Shown here: positions 41,485-50,400 of the stretch, in pieces | Numbering within the stretch: position 1 is the first letter of the stretch | Layout: every line of letters starts with the position of its first letter | Assembly (NCBI RefSeq): GCF_002205895.1 | Contig: NZ_NJDE01000016.1 | Coordinates: 24,889 to 88,888, forward strand | Reading direction: 5' to 3' | DNA: 64,000 bases | Origin: Saccharibacillus sp. O23 | GTDB taxonomy: Bacteria > Bacillota > Bacilli > Paenibacillales > Paenibacillaceae | Position numbers and translations under genes: made by a program | The notes under the pieces: generated by a model | The model's database searches: none | What the model saw: only the letters and a program-made list of their open reading frames with translations | Told to the model about the DNA's origin: nothing

Positions 41485-43194
41485 TCATTCCTCCGGCTGT
41501 TTGTCCGCCAGTTCCAGCAGTTCTTTCAGCGTTCCCGCTTCTTTGCGGATCTCGCGTTCGTCCTGCCGGTTAAGCGCCGTCTCGAAGCGGCGCAGCGCTC
41601 CCGCGATCTGCGTTCTCGCCGCTCCCAGGGATTCTTCGTAAATGCGGTCGCCGCGAGCCAGCAGCAGACGATTCTCCGCTTTGTCGCGAGGATGGATCTT
41701 GATCGCTTCGAGTTCTTGGAACCGCTTCTCGACTTCTTCGAGCGACATGCCGCTCGCGTCTTCGCGGATCAGCAGCCGATGCGTTTCGCCCGTGGACAAC
41801 GTCGTGATTTCGACTTCCAGAATCCCGTTGATGTCGTAAGTGAACCGGATATCCACGGCCTGCTCTCCGGCGCGCCCGGGCGGCACCGGAATTTCCAATT
41901 GGCCCAATTTGATATTGTTGCGGGTCAATCGGTTTTCCCCTTGGAAGATCTCGACGCGGATCGTCTTCTGATCTTCGGTAACGGTATAGAAACGTTCGAC
42001 CCGGCTCGCCGGGATAACGGTATGGCGTTCGATAATGGGATAGAAATGTCCGTTATCGTAGCCGCCTTCGCCGTTTTTGACCGTGACCATCGTTCCCAGC
42101 GTATACGGGCAGACGTCGGTCAGCACCACTTCGCGCAGCTCTTCCCGGCGTTCCTTCATGGCGGCGACGATGCCCGCGCCGATCGCGACCGTCTCGTCGG
42201 GATGGATACGGGCGGCCGGCAGTCGGCCGAACAAACGGGCCGCGAACGAATAGATCAGCGGCATGCGGGTAGCCCCGCCGACCAGCACGATCTCGTTCAA
42301 CTCGCGCGGACTGAGCGAAGCGTCTTTCAACGCCCGTTCCACCGGATGGCGAAGGCGGTTCAGCAGCGGCTTGGACAGATGATCGAACAAGCCGCGATCG
42401 ATCGACCATTCGTAGGTCTCCCCGTCCACCGTGCAGACCAGCTTCGCGTCCTGCTGCATCGTCAGCAGACGTTTGCCTTGCTCGGCTTGCTTGCGCAGCG
42501 CTGCCATCGTCCGCTTGTCCAAGCGGTCTTCGTCCAGCGAGAATTTATCGAGGAAACGGGCGATCAACATGTCCGTAAAGTCTTCGCCGCCGAGAAACGC
42601 GTCTCCCGCTACCGATTTGACTTCCATCACGCCTTCGAACATATCGAGAATCGATACGTCGAACGTGCCGCCGCCCAAATCGAACACCAGAAATTGGCTT
42701 TCTTCCTGTTCCAGATGCAGTCCGTAAGCCACGGCCGCGGCCGTCGGTTCGTTGATCAATCGTTCGACGCGCAATCCGGCCAGTTCGCCGGCGCGCTTCG
42801 TCGCTTTTCGCTGGATATCGTTAAAGTAAGCCGGTACGCTGATCACCGCTTCTTCGATCGGTTCTCCCAAGAACGCTTCCGCATCTTGTTTGATCGAACG
42901 CAGTACGAAAGCGGATAAATCTTCCGGCGAAAATTCGTGTTCGCCCAAGCGATAGCGCCGTTCCGTGCCTATGTATCGTTTGAATAGTGCCGCGGTCCGT
43001 TCCGGGTGCGTCACCAGACGCTCCCTCGCGATCTCCCCGACCAGAATCTGGCCGTTGTCGTCCACGCCGACCACCGAAGGCGTAAGCACATTCCCGAGCG
43101 CGTTCGGAATCAGAGCGCTGCCTTCTTCCGTTCGATAAGAAGCCAGACTATTCGTCGTTCCCAAGTCGATTCCGATAATCGGCAAAACGTTCAC
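41485..43194 (-). CDS. hscC: HscC-type Hsp70 chaperone
   Basis: 569 residues, the short HscC length rather than ~610 of DnaK. The ATPase domain carries GIDLGTTNS at the N-terminus, INEPTAAAVAYG near 150 and FDLGGGTFDVSILD near 170; the substrate domain begins near 355 (LTDVCPYTLGT). It lacks the long DnaK C-terminal lid and EEVD-like tail. The annotated start is GTG at 43194; TTG at 43185 with GGGGG upstream is possible. First gene of the operon hscC, J-TPR, DUF1266. No grpE or dnaJ is near, so this is a specialised chaperone, not the housekeeping one. Confidence 0.92.
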   Translation of the reverse strand: MNVLPIIGIDLGTTNSLASYRTEEGSALIPNALGNVLTPSVVGVDDNGQILVGEIARERLVTHPERTAALFKRYIGTERRYRLGEHEFSPEDLSAFVLRSIKQDAEAFLGEPIEEAVISVPAYFNDIQRKATKRAGELAGLRVERLINEPTAAAVAYGLHLEQEESQFLVFDLGGGTFDVSILDMFEGVMEVKSVAGDAFLGGEDFTDMLIARFLDKFSLDEDRLDKRTMAALRKQAEQGKRLLTMQQDAKLVCTVDGETYEWSIDRGLFDHLSKPLLNRLRHPVERALKDASLSPRELNEIVLVGGATRMPLIYSFAARLFGRLPAARIHPDETVAIGAGIVAAMKERREELREVVLTDVCPYTLGTMVTVKNGEGGYDNGHFYPIIERHTVIPASRVERFYTVTEDQKTIRVEIFQGENRLTRNNIKLGQLEIPVPPGRAGEQAVDIRFTYDINGILEVEITTLSTGETHRLLIREDASGMSLEEVEKRFQELEAIKIHPRDKAENRLLLARGDRIYEESLGAARTQIAGALRRFETALNRQDEREIRKEAGTLKELLELADKQPEE

Positions 43195-43288
43195 CCCCGC
43201 TCTTTCTTCTTATATTTACTTATTTTATCGGCAGCGATTCGGAATATTTCAGAACAAGAATCCCGAATCGACCGGCCGTATAACCGCG

Positions 43289-43330
43289 AAAAAAAGGAAA
43301 ACCCTCCATAATGCCCGGAAGGTTTCCTCA
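43289..43330 (-). terminator. Terminator of the DUF3243 gene
   Basis: Imperfect stem GAGGAAACCTTCC / GGAGGGTTTTCC followed by seven U residues on the minus strand. Between 43195 and 43445 nothing else is recognised apart from promoter-like AT-rich sequence just upstream of hscC. Confidence 0.7.
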
Positions 43331-43445
43331 AAAATCGGTTGGCTGGTGTCATGTCGATCATAAGCTGTGCGGGTGCGAATCCGATTTTTGTCCTACCGGG
43401 TTGCAGCGGGATTCCAAGAATCCCTCTCCCGACGGGCAGCTTCGA

Positions 43446-43796
43446 TCAGGAGGATTGAGCTAAACGAACGAGCAGGTGAGCCAACTTATGCCGCTGATCC
43501 TGATCGCCGACTTTCCACAATTCCTGCAGCAGTTTTTCTTCGCTGTTGCGCGGTTCTTCGTTAGCGGCCAGATATCCGGCGACTTTTTCGGCGACTTTCG
43601 CCAGTTGTTCTTCGCCGAGACCGATGCTTTCGCCGATCTTGATCCGATTGTGCAGATACTTTTTGAATTCGTCGAAATCTTGTAAGATCTTGTCTTTTTT
43701 GTCGTCGCTGATGCGGTCGATTGTTTGCTCGATCTTGTCCGGTTGAACTTCTCCGTCTTTGGTTACCGCATGCTGTTGTTCGTTGATGTTACTCAT
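43446..43796 (-). CDS. DUF3243 protein
   Basis: 116 residues, small helical cytoplasmic protein. The family block is DKKDKILQDFDEFKKYLHNRIKIGESIGLGEEQLAKVAEKVAGYLA, read here at about 33-78, and a C-terminal KLAHLLVRLAQ. Known in Bacillus as YmfJ-type; the function is unknown. ATG with AGGAGGAAACCGACA. Confidence 0.88.
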   Translation of the reverse strand: MSNINEQQHAVTKDGEVQPDKIEQTIDRISDDKKDKILQDFDEFKKYLHNRIKIGESIGLGEEQLAKVAEKVAGYLAANEEPRNSEEKLLQELWKVGDQDQRHKLAHLLVRLAQSS

Positions 43797-43911
43797 TGTC
43801 GGTTTCCTCCTAAGATGTCGGTTTTTTCGAGACGATTTTCGACTTTCGACTGCCGGTTTCCCAGCACCTGCTGCACTATTATTAACCCTTCTGTCGAATC
43901 TGAACCTTCCG

Positions 43912-44826
43912 TTATCTGCTTTTATTGATTTTACGCAATTTTTTGTGTATCCATATAGCAGCTTGCGTCCCTTCTCCCATCGCGATGGTCGAAAGCTCCG
44001 AGTGCAAGCCGATATCGCCGGCTGCCCATACGCCTTCCACGTCCGTCATCTTGGTACGCGGATCGGTCTTGATATGGCGATTCCCTTCCAAAGTGATACC
44101 CAATTGGTCCGCCAATTCCGTACGTACGTGACTGCCTCCGAACGCGATGAATCCCCGATCGGCTTCCAACACGCGGCCGTCTTCCAGCACCACGGAGCGG
44201 ATATCGTGATCGTCGTCGACGCGGACTTCGGTGACCGGCTGTTCTTCGTATTCGATGCCGTGCTTGCGCAGATTATCGATCAGACGCTTTTCGATCGGCG
44301 CCCGTTCGTGGTTCACGTAAGTCAGATGCGGCGTGCGTTCCGCCAGCAGGACCGCCATGCCCGAACCGTGTTCGCCCGAGCCGATCAGCACCGTTTTGCG
44401 GTCCACGATCTCGTAGCCGTCGCAATCCGGACAGATGTATACGCTGTAGCCGAGCGCTTCGCGGAGTCCGGGAATGTCCGGATACCGATCCATCATGCCG
44501 GTAGCCAGCAGCAGCGTATGCGCCGAGAACCTCTGCCCGTCGCCAGTCGTGACGATGAATCGTTCTCCGTCCCGCGCCGTTTCCGTTACCGTCTGTTCCA
44601 GAAATTCGATACCTAACGCTTCGGCCTGCTTGCGTCCGGTCTGACGCAGATCTTCGCCCGTGACGCCTTCCGGCCAGCCTATGATGTTATGGTAAGTATG
44701 ACAAACGGAAGAACGGCCGTAACCCGAATCGATAACGAGCACTTTATGCGCGCTGTAACGACCCAATTGGATGGCTGCCTGCGTTCCCGCGATTCCTCCG
44801 CCGATGATGATGCAATCATGCAGCAT
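43912..44826 (-). CDS. Thioredoxin reductase-like FAD/NAD(P) oxidoreductase
   Basis: 304 residues. FAD site IIGGGIAGTQAA at the N-terminus, redox-active disulfide CPDC near 134-137 in YICPDCDGYE, NADPH site IGSGEHGSG near 150, and the final FAD motif VWAAGDIGLHSEL. The C-x2-C position is that of thioredoxin reductase but the two inner residues are Pro-Asp rather than Ala-Thr. The partner is probably a thioredoxin- or bacilliredoxin-like protein. On the minus strand its promoter region has TATACT and lies back to back with the strong plus promoter at 44954. Confidence 0.9.
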   Translation of the reverse strand: MLHDCIIIGGGIAGTQAAIQLGRYSAHKVLVIDSGYGRSSVCHTYHNIIGWPEGVTGEDLRQTGRKQAEALGIEFLEQTVTETARDGERFIVTTGDGQRFSAHTLLLATGMMDRYPDIPGLREALGYSVYICPDCDGYEIVDRKTVLIGSGEHGSGMAVLLAERTPHLTYVNHERAPIEKRLIDNLRKHGIEYEEQPVTEVRVDDDHDIRSVVLEDGRVLEADRGFIAFGGSHVRTELADQLGITLEGNRHIKTDPRTKMTDVEGVWAAGDIGLHSELSTIAMGEGTQAAIWIHKKLRKINKSR

Positions 44827-44953
44827 AACCAGACTCCTCTCCGAGTTGAAAAGACGTTCGAATCCTTAAGCCGAGCCGGCTTCGAAGTCGCTTGTTTTTG
44901 TACAGTCGGTTTCAAAAGTATATAAACCAAAAAGTCGGCTTTTGAACGTCCAT

Positions 44954-44982
44954 TTGACAATAACCGCATGCATCCCTACAAT
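44954..44982 (+). promoter_or_regulatory. Near-consensus sigma-A promoter of the CNNM gene leader
   Basis: TTGACA, exact 17-bp spacer, TACAAT. Transcription would start near 44990, about 475 bp before the CNNM-type gene. Confidence 0.85.
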
Positions 44983-45053
44983 TTGTGTAGCTGCGTTTTA
45001 CGGATCATTTCCTTATAGAAAGAGGTCGATTCCCTTATCTAGCCGAATACGAA

Positions 45054-45109
45054 GGCCCCGTTGCGTCTCAAACCGTGCCGTTCACGGGGTCCGTTTCTTT
45101 TTCGTTTTG
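45054..45109 (+). terminator. Attenuator-like hairpin in the leader
   Basis: Arms GGCCCCGT (45054-45061) and ACGGGGTCC (45084-45092, one bulged T) followed by a T-rich tail GTTTCTTTTTCGTTTTG. It is about 65 nt after the expected transcription start and before any start codon, so it may attenuate the downstream genes. I could not match the leader to a known riboswitch. Confidence 0.55.
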
Positions 45110-45430
45110 TTGTTGACGTTGATCTTATGCCTGTCTCCCGCCGTTCTCAAAGACGTCGATCCGATCGATCTGGACGAAGCGTTGGACAATCTTAACAGCG
45201 CGGATACCGGCGTAGGCCTGCTGCCTTCGGGCTTGTCTCCGCTGCTGTGGCTCCCCGAGCTGCCCACGATCGGGCCGGAACTGGCTCCCTACGATCCTTT
45301 TTTCCCGCTGCATGCGGCGGAACTGCTGTCCGGATGGGCCGTGCTGCTGCGATTGAAACGCTTGCTGCTGCGGCCGCTCAAGTTTCTCTCGAACTACGTG
45401 GATATGCGCTTTTTTCTTTCATTTCATTAA
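45107..45430 (+). CDS. Hypothetical small membrane protein ahead of the CNNM gene
   Basis: About 107 residues if it starts at the TTG cluster 45107-45121; the frame is open further 5' but that part contains the promoter. An N-terminal hydrophobic helix (LLLTLILCLSPAVL) is followed by an acidic stretch (DVDPIDLDEALDNL), a Pro/Leu-rich segment and a basic amphipathic end. Codon use from 45130 onward has the GC-rich third positions of the neighbours, which is the main reason to call it real. The start is uncertain and no good ribosome site is seen. Confidence 0.5.
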   Translation: MLLTLILCLSPAVLKDVDPIDLDEALDNLNSADTGVGLLPSGLSPLLWLPELPTIGPELAPYDPFFPLHAAELLSGWAVLLRLKRLLLRPLKFLSNYVDMRFFLSFH

Positions 45431-45466
45431 AAAGCGTTCATATTCGAAGGGAGAGACATCATTGTC

Positions 45467-46813
45467 ATGGGAGCTACTATAGCTATCAATCTGGTACTGG
45501 TCGCGCTGCTGATCGCCGCTACCGCTTATTTCGTGGTGACGGAGTTCGCGATCATTCGGGTTCGCGGAAGCCGGATCGATCAACTGATTCTGGAAGGCAA
45601 CAAACGGGCGGTCAAAGCCAAACAAGTCATCACCAATCTCGACGGTTCTTTATCCGCCTGCCAGCTCGGCATCACCATTACCGCCCTCGGCCTCGGTTCG
45701 CTCGGCGAGCCGACGATGGAGCTGATCCTGCATCCGGTATTCGAAGCTTTCCCGTTCATTCCGGAAGCCGTCGGTTCGGTATTGTCTTACGTTCTGGCGT
45801 TCGCGATCATCACCTATCTGCACGTCGTCGTCGGCGAATTGTTCCCGAAAACGGTCGCGATCCAAAAAGCGGAAACGATGACGCTGGCCGTCGCCGGCTC
45901 GCTGCTCGTCTTCTATAAAGTGATGTATCCGTTTATCTGGCTGCTGAACGGTTCGGCGAACCAGATCGGACGCTTGATCGGCATGAAGCCGGCCAGCGAA
46001 CACGGCGAAGCGTATTCCGAAGAAGAACTGCGCCTGATCCTCAACGAGAGTTACGAAGGCGGCAAGATCAATCAGAGCGAATACGGCTACGTCAGCCGCA
46101 TCTTCGCTTTCGACGAGATGCTGGCCAACGAGATCATGGTTCCGCGTACCGACATGGCCTGCTTGTATCTGGACAAAACGCGCGAAGAAAATCGCCGCAT
46201 CATCGTGCAGGAACAATACACGCGTTTCCCGGTGGCCGATTCGAGCAAAGACAATATCGTAGGCATGGTGAACACGAAGCAGTATTTCCTCGCGCTCGAA
46301 GAAGACCCCGACATCGACGTGGCGTCTCTGGTTCATCCGGTCATGTCCGTATCGGAGTCGATGGCGGTCAAAGACCTGCTCAAAAAAATGCAAAACGAAA
46401 ACACCCATATCGCGATTCTCGTCGACGAATACGGCGGCACATCGGGCATGGTGACGATCGAAGACATTTTGGAAGAAATCGTCGGCGATATCCGCGACGA
46501 ATTCGACGCGGCCGAAGAAGCCGAGATCGTGCAGGTGTCGGAAGACCATCTGATCGTCGACGGCAAAGTGTTCATCCATCGCATCAACGAGATGCTGGGC
46601 ACCTCGCTGGACGACGAAGAATTGAACACGATCGGCGGCTGGCTGTACGGCCACAAGCCGGATCTGGCCGTAGGCCGGAAATGGGAACACGAGAATCTGG
46701 AGTTTACCGTGCTGCGCCGCGGTCCGCGCCGCTACCGCAAACTGGAGATCTTGCGCAGCCACGTCGTGACGGACGAAAATGCCGACGTTTCGACGCAGCA
46801 AGCCGATCAGTAA
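45467..46813 (+). CDS. Hemolysin-family / CNNM-type CBS membrane protein
   Basis: 448 residues. DUF21 transmembrane domain (1-190, with TAYFVVTEFAIIRVRGSRI and GSLGEPTMELIL), a CBS pair (about 205-335, MVPRTDMACLYLD and HIAILVDEYGGTSGMVTIEDILEEIVGDI), and a C-terminal CorC_HlyC domain (365-430). Despite the name it is most likely a magnesium/divalent-cation exporter, as for B. subtilis YhdP and its relatives. AGGGAG lies ~11 bp before the ATG. The leader with a strong promoter and hairpin suggests regulated expression. Confidence 0.93.
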   Translation: MGATIAINLVLVALLIAATAYFVVTEFAIIRVRGSRIDQLILEGNKRAVKAKQVITNLDGSLSACQLGITITALGLGSLGEPTMELILHPVFEAFPFIPEAVGSVLSYVLAFAIITYLHVVVGELFPKTVAIQKAETMTLAVAGSLLVFYKVMYPFIWLLNGSANQIGRLIGMKPASEHGEAYSEEELRLILNESYEGGKINQSEYGYVSRIFAFDEMLANEIMVPRTDMACLYLDKTREENRRIIVQEQYTRFPVADSSKDNIVGMVNTKQYFLALEEDPDIDVASLVHPVMSVSESMAVKDLLKKMQNENTHIAILVDEYGGTSGMVTIEDILEEIVGDIRDEFDAAEEAEIVQVSEDHLIVDGKVFIHRINEMLGTSLDDEELNTIGGWLYGHKPDLAVGRKWEHENLEFTVLRRGPRRYRKLEILRSHVVTDENADVSTQQADQ

Positions 46814-46893
46814 AAGGCACGGTTTGCGGAAGATCGAAACCAAGATCGCTTGGGCATGACGAGCTTGGAACTTCAGGTCATAAAGCTTAAACG

Positions 46894-46930
46894 AAACGCC
46901 TTCCGGGCTGCCGGAAGGCGTTTCGTTTAT
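46894..46930. terminator. Terminator of the CNNM-type gene
   Basis: 13-bp stem AAACGCCTTCCGG / CCGGAAGGCGTTT then CGTTTAT; serviceable from both sides. Confidence 0.85.
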
Positions 46931-47035
46931 CTATACGTCGATATATGCGCAGAGCCGCGGATTTCGAAAAAATCCTAGCTGATGCAAGCGGGACGCTTTT
47001 GGAGTCTGCAAGCAGAACCCGATACGCGGAGCGGA

Positions 47036-47284
47036 TCAGAATCCGCTGTGATATTTATCCGGACTCGACGAACGCTGCTTGGTCGCGTCCTTGTCTTTTT
47101 CTTCCTGCTGCTCCATGCTGATGTCTTCCATCGGCAGCGGATCGACGTTCTGCTCTTCTTCATGCATATCGAACAAGCTTTCGTTCTCGGTCGGATACTG
47201 TTCGGGATGATCCGACGCGCCTTCCCGATGAGGATCTTGTTGATTCTGTTCGATCTCTTTCTCGTGCTGCTTTTTTTCGTCCAT
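47036..47284 (-). CDS. Small acidic hydrophilic protein, possibly stress-induced
   Basis: 82 residues, almost without hydrophobic residues, rich in Glu, Gln, Asp and Lys, so probably disordered. No family recognised. ATG with AGGAGGG upstream. The sigma-B-type promoter 40 bp upstream (47323-47348) suggests general stress induction, as for hydrophilin-like proteins. Confidence 0.75.
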   Translation of the reverse strand: MDEKKQHEKEIEQNQQDPHREGASDHPEQYPTENESLFDMHEEEQNVDPLPMEDISMEQQEEKDKDATKQRSSSPDKYHSGF

Positions 47285-47322
47285 GACTTGTGGCTCCCTC
47301 CTGTTGTCCGTCTTCTCCCCTT

Positions 47323-47348
47323 TTACCCGTTATCTGTAAGAGTTTAAC
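47323..47348 (-). promoter_or_regulatory. Sigma-B-type promoter of the small acidic protein gene
   Basis: Minus-strand GTTAAA, 14-bp spacer, GGGTAA; the -10 is perfect and the -35 has one swap from GTTTAA. Confidence 0.65.
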
Positions 47349-47382
47349 GAAGCCTTACCGATTTCCGGCCGTATCGCGCACG

Positions 47383-47415
47383 AAAAAGCCCGGCGGATCG
47401 AAATCTGCCGGGCTT
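47383..47415 (-). terminator. Terminator of the SLH nuclease gene
   Basis: Stem AAGCCCGGCAGAT / ATCCGCCGGGCTT (one mismatch) and a U run on the minus strand. Confidence 0.88.
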
Positions 47416-47459
47416 CTCGTGTTCAAAGCGCGTTATCATTGTGCCGAACGGCGCAGCGA

Positions 47460-50400
47460 TCAATCGATGAACTGCATTTTTTTGAGCAGCTTCTCGATCA
47501 GCGCCGCCGTCTCCGCGCGGGTAGCTTCCGCTCCGGGCGCAATCCGTCCGTCGGCTCGGCCCTGCATGATGCCGAACGAGATCAGCCCTGCCAGAGCTTC
47601 GCGCGACCAAGCCGGAGCCTCGTTCAGATCGCCGAGCCGTGACGCGGCGGAAGCGTCGGCTTGAAGCGCGAAGCCGGCGAACTCGGCCGCTTGCGACAAG
47701 ACGACCGCCATCTCTTGGCGGGTGATCGGCGCGTTCGGGCGGAACGTTCCGTCCGGATAACCGGACATGAAGCCCGCGCCGACAGCCGTTCCGACGGCCT
47801 CCGCATACCAAGCTCCGCCGTCCGTATCCTTGAAGAACGCGGCGGCCGACGCGTTCGGCGTCAAGCCGAGCGAGCGGACGATCAGCGCCGCGAATTCGGC
47901 TCGGGTTACGTTTCGCGCGGGGGCGAACGCATCTGTTCCGGTACCGTCGACGATCAGGCGCGAAGCCAGTTCTTCGATCGGCGCTTGCGCCCAATGCCCG
48001 GCGATATCGCCGAAGGTTCGCGACGACTCGACGACCGTATAGACGCTGTTGCCGTTACGCAGCAGAACGGCCTGATTCTTGCCGTCGACCTTCGCGAACA
48101 CGGACGGCACGAACGAGAATTCGCCGCTGGCCGGGTCGTACATGACTCCGGTGAGATCTTGCGTATTTTGTCCTTCCGGCAGCGCGATCGTCCGCTTGAC
48201 GTACGTGCCGCCGAATTCGTTCAGGTCGACGCTCTTGCCGCCGCTCTGCGCCGCGACCCGGAATTCCACGATCGGAGCCGCGAGTTTGAGCGAGCTTAGG
48301 GCCGCCGCCTGAGCCGCGCCGTCGACGATCGGCTTTTCCGCGTTCGTCATCGAGACTTTGAGTTCGAAGTTTTCTCCGAGCTGCGCGGTCAGATTCGCTG
48401 CGAGCAACACCTGAAGCGGCAGCGAATAGGTCGCGTGGTCCGCGACGAACGCTACGGTCATATCCGGCTTGGCCGCGACTTGACGCAGCAGCTCCGCGCC
48501 CGGCAGAACGGCTTCGGCTCCGCCCGTTCCCGCATCGAGCGCGATCCGCAGCTCGTCGGAAGACGCCGGAAGCGCAGCGATCTGCGCGCCGAGTTCCGCG
48601 GCCGTTATCGTCTTGACCGGCGTATCGCCGGCGGACGGCGAAGTTCCGCCCGTCTGGCCGTTATTCGTGCCGGTTCCCGGATTCGGGTTGGCCGGACTGC
48701 CTGAACCCGGCGTCGGAGTCGGCACGGTTCCCGGGCTGTTTGGATTTCCTGGGTTTCCCGGATTCGTGCCCGGATCCGGGTTGGTCGCCGCCGGCTTCAG
48801 ATCGAACTGCGCGACGACCGGATCATGGTCGGATACCCGCCCTCTCGATTCCGGGAAGTCGGCGTTCAGATGCACCACGTCGATTTTCGCGGAAGACGCG
48901 ATATTTTTGCTGGCGAGAATATGGTCCAGCACCTGCGAGTTTCCGTCATACGTATACGTATACTGCTCGCTTAGCGGCAGCGTATCGATCAGATTCACCA
49001 ATTCGCCGCCGCGCAGGATCGAAGCGGTAGGCGTGAATTGGAAATCGTTCAAGTCGCCGAGCGCCACGATGTTGGCTTTCGGATTGTCGGCCAACACGTT
49101 TTTGACGAATCCGTTCACGACTTTGGCGATCTCGTGCCGCTGGACTTCGCTCGACAGAACAGGCGGCTGAATCTTGCCGAACGGCGAATTGTCGCCGCCC
49201 TTCGAATTGAAATGGTTCGCGATCACGATCACCGATTCGCCTTTGAAGACGAACTGAGCCGCCAGCGGTTTGCGCGACTCGTCGAACGCCGCGTTCGTCG
49301 GATCGATCCGCCCCGGGTTATGCGTAAGATGCCCGGAGGTCGCGTCGTAAGCGACCGCCGTTTTGGCTTCGCCTTTGACCCCGTTTACGCTGTCGGCGAG
49401 CTGAACGCGCTGCGGATTGTATAGGAAGCCTACTCGAATATTGCCGCCCGGCTGTCCGCCGTCTTCGTTATTGGCCGGAGCGACGTCCGTATACCGATAA
49501 GTCGGACCGCCCGCGTCGGCGATCGCCGCGATCAGAGCGGACGCATCGGCTTCGGTCATCCCGTTATTGGTCGGACCGTCGCCGTCTTGCATCTCGACCA
49601 CGCCGATGATATCCGGCTGTTTCAAGTTGGAAGCAAACGATTTGCCAAGCTTCTTGATCTTCTCTTCTCCCGTTCCCGGGTAGAAGTTCTCGATATTGTA
49701 CGAAGCGATCATGAGTTTGTCTTCCGCCGGAACGATCTGCGTCGTCTCCTGCTCGTACGTGCTCGGCGTAATGGCCGGCAGTTGGCCCTGCGCCGGAATG
49801 ATTTTGAAGTTGGCGTTGTTGTACCCGATCACGCCGGTCACGTCGGCAGCGAAAGTATCGCCCGTGCCGACTTCCTGCCCCGGATTGCCGTAAGCGATAA
49901 TCAGGCGCTGCGGATTGTAGTTCAGATACTCTTTGAGCACGAGGCCGCCGGCCGGCGAGATCACGTCGCCGCCGTTGTCCACGCGGGTCGCGATATTGTA
50001 AGTCTCCGAGCTGCCGCCTCCGCTTTTCCAGTACGGGCTGATGATCGTCGGCTTCGGCAGCGTGACCCGCATGCCTTCCAGCGATTCGTAGAAATCGATC
50101 GCGTCGGTCTCGGGATCGAATTCCGTCATGTCGTCATCGTCGATGATCGAAGACGGAATCGGACGTCCGGTCGCTCCGAGGACGATCGGCTCCGGCATCG
50201 GCGCGGTCTGGCCCGAGACTTTCTCGACCGACGTCATCGCGATCTGCGTCGAAGTCAGATTGTTCGCGCTGCCTTCGTTATATTCGCTCACTTTGCCGGA
50301 TACGCGAACCAGATCGCCGATCTGCGGCTTCAACCCGGTATTCGTCGAATAAACGAAGATGCCCTCGGAAGTAGCCGGATCGTCGTCCGGTTCGTTGTCT

